From contig JAGWMQ010000015.1 of NCBI GenBank assembly GCA_028873125.1, forward strand, positions 1 through 43,597: a DNA stretch of 43,597 nt, read 5' to 3'. Shown in pieces: positions 8,209 to 15,711 of the stretch. The notes under the pieces were generated by a model that did not search any database, was not told the origin of the DNA, and was given only the letters and a program-made list of their open reading frames with translations. This DNA comes from Verrucomicrobiota bacterium (lineage in GTDB: Bacteria; Verrucomicrobiota; Verrucomicrobiia; Limisphaerales; UBA11358). The position numbers and the translations under genes are program-made. Every line of letters begins with the position of its first letter. The stretch's first letter is position 1.

Positions 8209-9423
8209 TCAAGCGACTTGTTGTGGCATGTCCGGATGATTGGGCCCGAAATGCTTCAAGATCACCATGGGTTGGAACCGGCTGTGATTGGCAATGACCA
8301 CGCCATCCCTGGCGGCGGCCTCGCTGACAAAGTATTCGTCGTTGCTGGCCTGGCCGAACCGGAGCATGACCGAGGCTTCCGCGTCATAAACGCCGAATTT
8401 GCCGTGCCCTTGAATGAGGATGCAGCCGTAGGCCGCGCCGTCCTTCACCGTCACCGTCTGCCGCGGCTGGAGGGTCAGTTCCTTGGCGGCGATGTAGTCG
8501 TTGGCATAGACGACCCATTTTTCGGTGTGCCTTTCGTCGGAGTGAGGGCAGACGACGGGTTTGCGGAAGTAATGCTTCTTGTAGTGCGGGTCCACATTTT
8601 TCTCCCAGTCCATCAGGCCCAGGATGTAGTCCAGATCGCGCTTCTTATCTTGGGGACAATTCTCGGCGAGAAACTCGTAGGGATAAACCTCGTGTGAGGT
8701 GACGTTTTCATAGACCGAATTGACGTCGCTGTTCCACTGCGGCTCGTAGGTGAGGCAGGAGCCCGGGGCGTGCAGGACCCCCGGCGGCGTGAACCAGCCG
8801 GTCCCCAGTTCAATGCGATAGGCGCGGGACAGTTCGGTGATCCGGTTGTCGCCCCTTTCAAAAAGCCGCAGGCGTTCACGCACCATTTCCCGGGTGACAT
8901 CGGGATCGAAGCCGAAGTAGGTCACCGGGAATTCGCCCGGGTGGTTGTTCATTTCCGGCGGGAAGTAATAGGCCTCCGGTTTTCCCAGGCGGCCGACTCG
9001 CGCGGCGTCCTCGAAGCTCAAATGCAGGTGGTGGAACAGCGGCGCCAGATAGTCGAAGAACTTGGAATACATCGGCCAGCCGCCATGCCTGGCCATCAAT
9101 TCGCCGCCGACGATCTGGTCCTTCAGTTCGTCCACCGCTTCCTTGAGGAGAAACTTTTCGGACAGGTTTTCGCTGAACGGCAGGACGTAGCTCATGCCCT
9201 CGTCGGGCGGGGCCAGTTCGCCGTTCATGGCGGGGATCACCGAGGAAAACCAGCGTTCCTTGATGGAGCCGCGCCGGGTGCCCAGCGCGTAATAGTCGTC
9301 GGGATGCAGGCGCAGGCGCCGCCCCGCCTTGCTGAACCGGCGCGGCACAAAAACCGGAATCAACCGCAGAATGCCCTTGCCCCGGTCAAACGTCTCATGA
9401 ATTCGGTCTGGCGTCCTTTTCAC
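8209..9423 (-). CDS. phosphomannose-isomerase-like (cupin) sugar isomerase candidate
   Basis: A 404-residue cytoplasmic protein. It has features of the type I mannose-6-phosphate isomerase/cupin group: a His cluster HHLHL (His131, 132 and 134), a downstream Glu-rich PEAYYFPPE segment, a later metal-type His in PPGVLHAPG, and a C-terminal cupin-like half (QTVTVKDGAAYGCILIQGHG). The similarity is at fold level, and the protein is not a standard ManA. The start is a GTG placed 1 base after the rbsB-like stop, so translation is probably coupled. Being in one operon with FucU and a sugar ABC transporter, it most likely isomerises the imported sugar or its phosphate. The exact substrate cannot be read from sequence. 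Confidence 0.6.
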   Translation of the reverse strand: MKRTPDRIHETFDRGKGILRLIPVFVPRRFSKAGRRLRLHPDDYYALGTRRGSIKERWFSSVIPAMNGELAPPDEGMSYVLPFSENLSEKFLLKEAVDELKDQIVGGELMARHGGWPMYSKFFDYLAPLFHHLHLSFEDAARVGRLGKPEAYYFPPEMNNHPGEFPVTYFGFDPDVTREMVRERLRLFERGDNRITELSRAYRIELGTGWFTPPGVLHAPGSCLTYEPQWNSDVNSVYENVTSHEVYPYEFLAENCPQDKKRDLDYILGLMDWEKNVDPHYKKHYFRKPVVCPHSDERHTEKWVVYANDYIAAKELTLQPRQTVTVKDGAAYGCILIQGHGKFGVYDAEASVMLRFGQASNDEYFVSEAAARDGVVIANHSRFQPMVILKHFGPNHPDMPQQVA

Positions 9424-9424
9424 T

Positions 9425-10393
9425 TCAATGTCCGGGAGGAATGGCGTTCAGATAATTCGTCACGTTCTCCCGCGTGACCAGTTGGAAGGGGATGTAGTTG
9501 TCGTGCTTGACCGGCTTGCCTTCGACCAGGTCCACGGCCAGTTGCACGGCCAAGGTGCCCTGGGCGTGGGCGTCCTGAAAAACGGTGGCGGCCAGTCTGC
9601 CGTCGGCCACCGCCTTCAGGGCGTCGGGAATGGCGTCAATGCCCACGACCGGAATGTGTTTGCCGGCGCCTTCGATGGCTTCGAGCGCGCCGAGCGCCAT
9701 TTCGTCGTTTTGCGCGATCACCCCGTCCACCTCGCGCCCGGAGGACAGCCAGTTTTCCATGACCGACAGGGCCTGTGCCCGGTCCCAATTGGCGGTCTGT
9801 TCGGCCACGATTTTTGCGCCGGGAAACTTGGCCAGCGCCTCCCCGATGCCCTTGGTGCGCAGCAGTTCGGCAGAATGGCCGTATGGCCCCTGGAGGATCA
9901 CCACGTCCCCCCTGCCGTGGAGGATTTTCATCATCTCCGACGCTTCCATGCGCCCGGCGATGACGTCCGGCGAGCCGACATAGGCATCGGCCTTTTTCAG
10001 ATTGGCGACGATGGCGTTGACCACCACGATGGGCTTGTGGTTCTGAACCGCGAGGCCCATGGCGGGCGCGGACGCCTGCTCATCCTCCGGATTCAGGATG
10101 ATGGCGTCCACATTGCGGGCGATGAAGTTTTCCACATGCCCGATCTGCTTTTCGGCATGGCCCTGGGCGTCCGACTCGACCAGGGCCACATTCAGCCGCT
10201 TCGCCTCGGCGCGGATGGCGTCCTGGAGCCGGATGACAAACTCGTTTTGCAGGTCCTGATAGGAGACGCCGATGGTGACGGGGTGGCCGGTGGCCGCCGG
10301 CTCCTTGGGTTTGCAGCCGGTGAAGGCCACCGCCAGCAGGAGGACGATCCACCCCGGCCGGTTTGGTTTGAGCCATTGCGTCATGGGTTTCAC
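9425..10393 (-). CDS. RbsB-type sugar ABC transporter substrate-binding lipoprotein
   Basis: A 322-residue periplasmic binding protein of the ribose/galactose (Peripla_BP_4) type. The signal peptide ends in a lipobox, AFTGC, with Cys27 as the lipid anchor. The mature part starts VTIGVSYQDLQNEFV and shows DAIILNPEDEQA, the GSPDVIAGR loop, VDGVIAQNDEMALGALEA and VVGIDAIPDAL, all at the usual family positions. GTG 10393 overlaps the fucU stop (GTGA), which suggests translational coupling; ATG 10384 is an alternative start that keeps a full signal peptide. The ligand is probably a monosaccharide. Linkage to fucU makes fucose or a related sugar plausible, but this is inferred from context. Confidence 0.9.
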   Translation of the reverse strand: MKPMTQWLKPNRPGWIVLLLAVAFTGCKPKEPAATGHPVTIGVSYQDLQNEFVIRLQDAIRAEAKRLNVALVESDAQGHAEKQIGHVENFIARNVDAIILNPEDEQASAPAMGLAVQNHKPIVVVNAIVANLKKADAYVGSPDVIAGRMEASEMMKILHGRGDVVILQGPYGHSAELLRTKGIGEALAKFPGAKIVAEQTANWDRAQALSVMENWLSSGREVDGVIAQNDEMALGALEAIEGAGKHIPVVGIDAIPDALKAVADGRLAATVFQDAHAQGTLAVQLAVDLVEGKPVKHDNYIPFQLVTRENVTNYLNAIPPGH

Positions 10394-10818
10394 GCGAGCA
10401 CTCCTTTCTTTAAAATCACATTGGCGTAACGGGCCGTTTCACTGGTGGCCACGATGGCAAAAGCCTCCTTTGCGCGCTCGTAAAAGGCGTATCGCTCCAT
10501 CATCTCGAAATCGGAGAAGGGCGCGCCGTGCTTGCGGAGGATTTCCCTGTAGGCGGGCCAGATGTCCGGGCGGTAATTGTCTCCGGGAACCACCGCCATG
10601 AGCGCGACGGGGTGTTTGACGTAGGTATCCAGGGGGAAAAATTGCAGGACGGCGTCCAGCAACGGCGGCACGCCGTGTCCATCGCAGCGCACCAGCCTCC
10701 GGGCGTGGCTGGCGGCGGGAAAGTTGCCGTCGGCGATGACGAGTTCGTCGCCGTGCCCCATCTCCAGCAGGATTTGCAGGAGTTCGGGCGACAGGATGGG
10801 GGGGATGCCTTTGAGCAT
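10390..10818 (-). CDS. fucU: FucU, L-fucose mutarotase (RbsD/FucU family)
   Basis: FucU interconverts alpha and beta anomers of fucose (and of some other sugars) after uptake. The 142-residue length matches the family. Diagnostic segments are MLKGIPPILSPELLQILLEM, GHGDELVIADGNFPA with the catalytic-region His, YAFYERAKEAFAIVATSE and the C-terminal YANVILKKGV. This pattern fits FucU better than RbsD. It sits between the permease and binding-protein genes, with an 8-bp gap on one side and a 3-bp overlap on the other, so it is co-transcribed with the transporter. No fucose isomerase, kinase or aldolase of the classical pathway is in the window. Confidence 0.9.
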   Translation of the reverse strand: MLKGIPPILSPELLQILLEMGHGDELVIADGNFPAASHARRLVRCDGHGVPPLLDAVLQFFPLDTYVKHPVALMAVVPGDNYRPDIWPAYREILRKHGAPFSDFEMMERYAFYERAKEAFAIVATSETARYANVILKKGVLA

Positions 10819-10826
10819 GGGGAGAT

Positions 10827-11783
10827 TCAGATTTTTGATTTTTTATCCAGCAGCACGGCCAGCACGATGATCACGCCCTTGACAATTTGCTGCCAGTAGG
10901 ACGAGACGTTCAGCATGTCGAGGCCGTTGTTCATGACACCGATGATCAGGGCGCCGACGATGCTGCCGGCGATCGAGCCGACGCCCCCGCTCAGGCTCGT
11001 GCCGCCGATGACCACCGCCGCGATGGCATCCAGCTCGTAGCCTTCTCCGATGGCGGGCGAGGCGGACATGACCCGGGACGACAGGACGACGCCCGCCGCC
11101 CCGGCCAGCGCGCCGGTCAGCGCATAGACGCCCACCACTGTCCGGTCGGTGTTGATCCCGGAGACTTTCGCGGCCAGTTCATTTCCGCCCACGGCAAACA
11201 CATACCGGCCAAAGCGGGTGTAATGCAAAAGAAAAACGCCGGCCAACACCACCATCAGGAAAATCAGGACCGGCAACGGAACGCCGGCCAGGTCCGCGCC
11301 GCCGATTTTGTCGTAGGCGTTGCTCAGGTTGATGACCGGCCGGCCGCTGGTATAGACGAGCGCCAGCCCGCGCGCCGCGGTCATCATCCCCAGGGTGACG
11401 ATGAAGGGCGCCAGCCTTTTCTTGGCGATCAACACGCCGTTAACCATGCCGCTGGCAAGGCCGGCCAACAATCCCAAGGCCACGGGAACAAGCAAAGGAT
11501 GTGCGCCGGGATGGGCAAACGAGGCGGCAATGACGGCCGACAACGCCAGCACCGAGCCCACCGACAGGTCAATGCCGCCGGTGATGATGACGAAGGTCAT
11601 GCCCACGGCGATGATGCCGTTGATGGAGGTCTGCCGCAGGACGTTGATGATGTTGTCCGGCGTCAGGAACGGCGGGGAAAAGACCGCCAGAAAGCCCACC
11701 AACAGCAAAAAAGCGAAGTAAATCCCGTATTTGGAAAGGAACGCCCCGGTCTTTTTCCAGTGGCTTGCGACGGTCCGGGTCAT
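10827..11783 (-). CDS. RbsC-type sugar ABC transporter permease
   Basis: A 318-residue inner-membrane permease of the BPD_transp_2 family with about 8-10 hydrophobic segments. The signature stretches are GMTFVIITGGIDLSVGSVLA, FIVTLGMMTAARGLALVYT, RFGRYVFAVGGNELAAKVSGI and DAIAAVVIGGTSLSGGVGS. It pairs with the RbsA-type ATPase, 9 bp upstream on the same strand, and with the RbsB-type binding protein downstream. Length and motif order are normal and no defect is seen. Confidence 0.92.
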   Translation of the reverse strand: MTRTVASHWKKTGAFLSKYGIYFAFLLLVGFLAVFSPPFLTPDNIINVLRQTSINGIIAVGMTFVIITGGIDLSVGSVLALSAVIAASFAHPGAHPLLVPVALGLLAGLASGMVNGVLIAKKRLAPFIVTLGMMTAARGLALVYTSGRPVINLSNAYDKIGGADLAGVPLPVLIFLMVVLAGVFLLHYTRFGRYVFAVGGNELAAKVSGINTDRTVVGVYALTGALAGAAGVVLSSRVMSASPAIGEGYELDAIAAVVIGGTSLSGGVGSIAGSIVGALIIGVMNNGLDMLNVSSYWQQIVKGVIIVLAVLLDKKSKI

Positions 11784-11792
11784 GGGAATGGT

Positions 11793-13367
11793 CTAATTGT
11801 TGCCGGACTTCGCCCCGCCGCCGCCATTGCCCATGGCCGCCTTGAGGATGCGTTCCGGGTCGAACTGGCGCCGCTCAAATTCTCCGTTGATCCGCCCGTG
11901 ACACAGCACGACGACCCGGTCGCACAGGCCCAGGATTTCAGGCAACTCCGAGGAAACCATCAAGATCGTTTTGCCTTGTTCGGCCAGCTGGCCGATGATC
12001 CGGTAAATTTCCGCCTTGGCGCCGATGTCAATGCCGCGTGTCGGTTCGTCCAAAATGACGATCTCCGGGTCGCCCAGCAGCCATTTGGCCAAGACCACCT
12101 TTTGCTGGTTGCCGCCGCTGAGCGTGTTCACCGCCTGGTTCCGGTCACGGGTCTTGATGCGGAACTTTTCGATCTCCGCATCCGCCGCCCGGGATTCCCG
12201 TCCGGGTTGCAGGATCTGGCCGAAGCGGCTGAACTTTTTCAAGCTCACCAGGGTGAGGTTGGCCTTGACGGAGGCTTTCAGGTTCAGCCCCTTCAATTGC
12301 CGGTCTTCGGTAATCAGGGCCATGCGGCACCGGACCGCGTCGGCGGGCGAATGAATATGCACTTCGCGCCCGTCCATCTTGACAATGCCCGCGTCGGCTC
12401 GGTGCATTCCAAAAAGGGTTTCCATGATCTCGGACCGGCCGGCGCCCATCAGCCCGGCAAAGCCCAGCACCTCGCCCCGCCTGGCCCGGAAGCTGATGTC
12501 TTGAAACTTGCCCCGCTTCGACAGGCCTTCCACCTCGAGCGAAACGGACCCCTTTCGCGGGGTGATCCGGGGGAACAACTGGCTCAACTCACGGCCCACC
12601 ATCAGCCGGACCAGGGTGTCATGGTCGAGCTGGCCGGACGGGCGGGTGCCGATGTATTGCCCGTCGCGCAGGACGGTGACGCTGTCGGCGATGCGGAAAA
12701 CTTCGTCCATCTTGTGCGAGATGTAGATGACCGCGATGCCCCTGGATTTGAGGCTCCCGATGATTTCAAACAGCTTTTCCACTTCCCGGCCGGTGATGGC
12801 CGAGGTCGGCTCGTCCATGATGATGATGCGGGCGTTGTAGGACACGGCCTTGACGATTTCCACCAACTGCATTTGGGAAACCGACAGATCCCGCATCCTC
12901 GCATCGGGGTTGAGGGAAATGTCCATCTCGCGCAGGAGGGACCGGGTCAATTCCCGTTGCCGCCGGCGATTGACGACGTTCGTGAACCGGTAACAAGGCT
13001 CCCTTCCCAGAAACAAGTTTTCCGAAACCGTCATCGCCCGCACCGGGTTCAATTCCTGATGGATCATCGAAATGCCCAAGCGCAGCGCCTCCTTCGGGGT
13101 CCGGATCTCGACCGGCTCTCCGTCCAAGCAGATTTCACCCCGGTCCCTTTCAACGATGCCGGAGAGGATCTTCATCAGCGTGGATTTGCCCGCGCCGTTC
13201 TCGCCCATCAAGGCGTGGACCTCTCCGCGCGCCACCTGGAGGCTGACGTTGTCCAGGGCGGCAACACCCGAGAAGGATTTTGAAATGCCTTCCATCCGCA
13301 ACACCGGGCCATCCGAAGCCTTGCGCCCCGAGACGGGCGGATTTGACGGGTCGAAAATCATGGCCAC
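11793..13367 (-). CDS. RbsA-type sugar ABC transporter ATP-binding protein (two ATPase domains)
   Basis: A 524-residue duplicated ATPase that powers monosaccharide import. Domain 1 has Walker A GENGAGKST (near residue 57), the signature-like LSVSQMQLVEIVKA and Walker B IIIMDEPTSAI. Domain 2 has a degenerate Walker A (GLMGAGRSE), signature LSGGNQQKV and Walker B VILDEPTRGIDIGAK. The degenerate second P-loop is normal for RbsA/XylG/MglA proteins. The predicted GTG start follows the stop of the upstream DUF6259 gene without a gap; ATG 13361 is an alternative two codons in. It clearly forms one transporter with the next minus-strand genes. Confidence 0.93.
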   Translation of the reverse strand: MAMIFDPSNPPVSGRKASDGPVLRMEGISKSFSGVAALDNVSLQVARGEVHALMGENGAGKSTLMKILSGIVERDRGEICLDGEPVEIRTPKEALRLGISMIHQELNPVRAMTVSENLFLGREPCYRFTNVVNRRRQRELTRSLLREMDISLNPDARMRDLSVSQMQLVEIVKAVSYNARIIIMDEPTSAITGREVEKLFEIIGSLKSRGIAVIYISHKMDEVFRIADSVTVLRDGQYIGTRPSGQLDHDTLVRLMVGRELSQLFPRITPRKGSVSLEVEGLSKRGKFQDISFRARRGEVLGFAGLMGAGRSEIMETLFGMHRADAGIVKMDGREVHIHSPADAVRCRMALITEDRQLKGLNLKASVKANLTLVSLKKFSRFGQILQPGRESRAADAEIEKFRIKTRDRNQAVNTLSGGNQQKVVLAKWLLGDPEIVILDEPTRGIDIGAKAEIYRIIGQLAEQGKTILMVSSELPEILGLCDRVVVLCHGRINGEFERRQFDPERILKAAMGNGGGGAKSGNN

Positions 13368-15512
13368 TCATTGTTCCATCACGACGGCGGCGGAGCGGGC
13401 GGGAATGGCCAGTGTGCCGTCCGTCGGGCGCGCCCCGGGATCTTCGGGTGTGGCCACGATCAGCCGGCCCGGATTCGGCAATGCCACGCGCGCCGTGATG
13501 GCCTTGTTGGATTCCTCATTGATGACCACCACCGCCCGTTTGCCCTGGGCCGTCACAAACACCGAATACCGATGTGTGCCATCGGCGGTGACGTTGGCGC
13601 CCAGCGTGTCGCGGAACTGGCCGTCCCACAAATACCCGCTGTAGCGCCGGCGCAGCGCGTCAATCTTTTTGCCGTAGTCCAGGGTCAGCGGGAAGGCAGT
13701 CAAACGGCCTTTGTAATAGTACGGTTCGTATTGAATCACGTAGCGATCCAACAGGCAGCGGTTGAGCGTCTGGTGGTCATCGAAACCGCTGACTCCGGCC
13801 AACATAAAACAGTGGCGTGAATCAATATATTGGCAGACCGGCACCGGCTGAACACCGGTCTCGGAAACCGGATAATACTGCATGAGCCAGTCCTGGGGTC
13901 CTTCGCCGGCGAAGAGAAAGCCGGGGCTGACCTTGTCGGCGGCGGCGCGCAATTGCCGGGCCAGCGGAAGGTCTCCGGCGTAAATGTAGCCGGGCGGGAT
14001 GTAGCCGTGATCGGGGGCAAAACTGTATTCCACCGGACCGTGATGGCAGACCTCATCCCAGAGCCAACCGGCGGAGCCGAGCGCCAGGATCTTCTGAAAT
14101 TCCCGGGTGGCAATGTCCCGATACTCCGGATCCAGGACATCCATCACCGCACGCCGATGGTTGTTGATCCCGGCCAGTTGCGTCGGGGTGTCGTAGCTGT
14201 AACCGCCCTGCTGATAGGGGATGCCGTACGGATCGGTGCATTGGTATTTGTAAAGTTCGTTGGAATACCACGCGGTGGTCAGGTCCGCCCAGTTCAATTT
14301 GCCAAACAGGATGGCTTGGACGCCCATCGCCTGCATCTTGGCGATCGCGTCGTGAAATTGCTCCCAGGTTCCCAGGTGCGGATCGGTGGACAAAGACGGG
14401 TCATCGCCGTCTTGGCCGCCCTTGTTCCAGCCGACCAATTGAACCGCCCGGACGCCGTTGGCGGCCCATTCCCTGGCATAGCTTGCCAGATTGGTGTAAG
14501 GGATGGCGTAATCCTGTTCGGGTGTGTTCAAGCGCAGCATCGTCCAGGAATGGACTTGCTTGACCCAGCCGGGAATCTGCGGCGGCTTGAACCAGGTGGC
14601 GCGCCATTGCTTGTAGAGATCCACCCCAGCGTGCCAGTCACCCCGATAACCCCGCAACACCACCGGTGCCAGCCTCACCGTCGAGTGGGGATGGGCAAAG
14701 ATGAAATGGCAGGTCCGAAACACCAGATGCACCGCGTGGCCGGAGATTTGGTCCCGCTGCGGCACCCGGCTGCTGATGGGCGAAACCAACCCCGGATGCT
14801 GCTCAAAGCTCCATTCCAAAAGATACCACTGCGTGGGATCGGCCATCTCCACGTACAGTCCTTCTCCCGGGCATTGGATCAGACAGAAGAGGGTTTGTTT
14901 GGAGTCAATCGTCTTGGTCGGGTAGAGGACGCCCCAGTAGCCCTTCTCATTGTTGAAACTGGGGTAAATTTCGTCGGCACCCAGGTTGCCATACCACATG
15001 TGTTCGGTCCACATCCGCGTCTCGCGGGTGGGCGGATTGAAGTCGCCGAAGCAGGGATAATCAATCGTCTCCACCGTCAGCGCCGAGTCGTTGACCAATG
15101 TGCCGTCAAAGGTCAAGGCGCCATTGGTCAAGGTCACCGTGGCGGTGAAGGTCAGCGGCAGCACCCCGCCGTTTTCACTGACCACATTCCTCCACTGGAG
15201 GCGCACTTGGTGGTCCGAAAGCTTTTCCACGCGGTCGGCATGCTGCTTCCGGCCCAAGATCGGGTTGTAGCGCCGGTCCGGCAAAGGAGCAAACATCCGA
15301 AACGAAATACCCAGTTCGGGGCGCCGCTCCATGACCCAGTGCGTGGTCTTGTCCTCCAGCCGCGTCAGCGCGCCTGAATTGCCGTCGAAGGCAACCTGGA
15401 GCGTGGAATCTTCCAATGCCACCTCGCTCGCAAAGGCGGCGTGAACCGCCAACATCGCGGCCAGACACGCCGCGGTGAGAATCCGCGCCGGGAGAAGAGG
15501 GCGTTGGTTCAT
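13368..15512 (-). CDS. DUF6259-type putative glycoside hydrolase, paralogue 1
   Basis: A 714-residue secreted protein with a signal peptide (residues about 1-28, ending AAFA). The N-terminal beta-sandwich starts VALEDSTLQVAFDGNSGALT and runs to about residue 310. A TIM-barrel-like half follows, beginning GDWHAGVDLYKQWRATWF and including VQLVGWNKGGQDGDDP, GWLWDEVCHH and FLFAGEGPQDW. The acidic residues in LWDEV and AGEGP are kept in the other full paralogue and are candidate catalytic residues (inference). The protein ends ARSAAVVMEQ, as that paralogue does. I assign DUF6259 from recollection of the family; enzymatic activity is inferred from fold and context. It abuts the rbsA-like gene. ATG 15512 was chosen because the signal peptide begins there. 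Confidence 0.8.
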   Translation of the reverse strand: MNQRPLLPARILTAACLAAMLAVHAAFASEVALEDSTLQVAFDGNSGALTRLEDKTTHWVMERRPELGISFRMFAPLPDRRYNPILGRKQHADRVEKLSDHQVRLQWRNVVSENGGVLPLTFTATVTLTNGALTFDGTLVNDSALTVETIDYPCFGDFNPPTRETRMWTEHMWYGNLGADEIYPSFNNEKGYWGVLYPTKTIDSKQTLFCLIQCPGEGLYVEMADPTQWYLLEWSFEQHPGLVSPISSRVPQRDQISGHAVHLVFRTCHFIFAHPHSTVRLAPVVLRGYRGDWHAGVDLYKQWRATWFKPPQIPGWVKQVHSWTMLRLNTPEQDYAIPYTNLASYAREWAANGVRAVQLVGWNKGGQDGDDPSLSTDPHLGTWEQFHDAIAKMQAMGVQAILFGKLNWADLTTAWYSNELYKYQCTDPYGIPYQQGGYSYDTPTQLAGINNHRRAVMDVLDPEYRDIATREFQKILALGSAGWLWDEVCHHGPVEYSFAPDHGYIPPGYIYAGDLPLARQLRAAADKVSPGFLFAGEGPQDWLMQYYPVSETGVQPVPVCQYIDSRHCFMLAGVSGFDDHQTLNRCLLDRYVIQYEPYYYKGRLTAFPLTLDYGKKIDALRRRYSGYLWDGQFRDTLGANVTADGTHRYSVFVTAQGKRAVVVINEESNKAITARVALPNPGRLIVATPEDPGARPTDGTLAIPARSAAVVMEQ

Positions 15513-15557
15513 GGCATCAGGGCGCAGACTCAAGGACAATCAGGACCAGGCAAGGCG

Positions 15558-15635
15558 GGCGGAATGTCCGCCTCGTCCGGGGCCGCCTTTTGTTCCGAAG
15601 GCCTTCGGCAAAAGCTCTCCGCCGCGCGAAATTCG
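15558..15635. repeat. cluster of palindromes inside the glycan operon
   Basis: The 199-bp gap between the GH92 stop and the start of DUF6259 paralogue 1 holds several strong inverted repeats in a row. They are GGCGGA/TCCGCC (15558-15572); CCGAAGG/CCTTCGG with outer CTTTTG/CAAAAG arms (core 15595-15608); and GCCGCG/CGCGGC around a GAAATT core (about 15619-15635). They could stabilise or attenuate the transcript between the upstream hydrolase genes and the transporter half of the operon. No gene is visible here. Confidence 0.5.
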
Positions 15636-15711
15636 CGGCTCGAATCAAGGGAGCAATGGCTGCCGCCCATCACTCCCCGGCTCCAGTCTTTCTTTCGCGA
15701 GTTTATCGGCG

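Noticed and set aside
10887..13283. Long plus-strand open frame (798 codons) opposite the permease and ATPase genes
   Set aside because: It is the mirror of well-recognised rbsC- and rbsA-type genes in high-GC DNA; its translation is rich in His, Asp, Gly and Gln with no domain.
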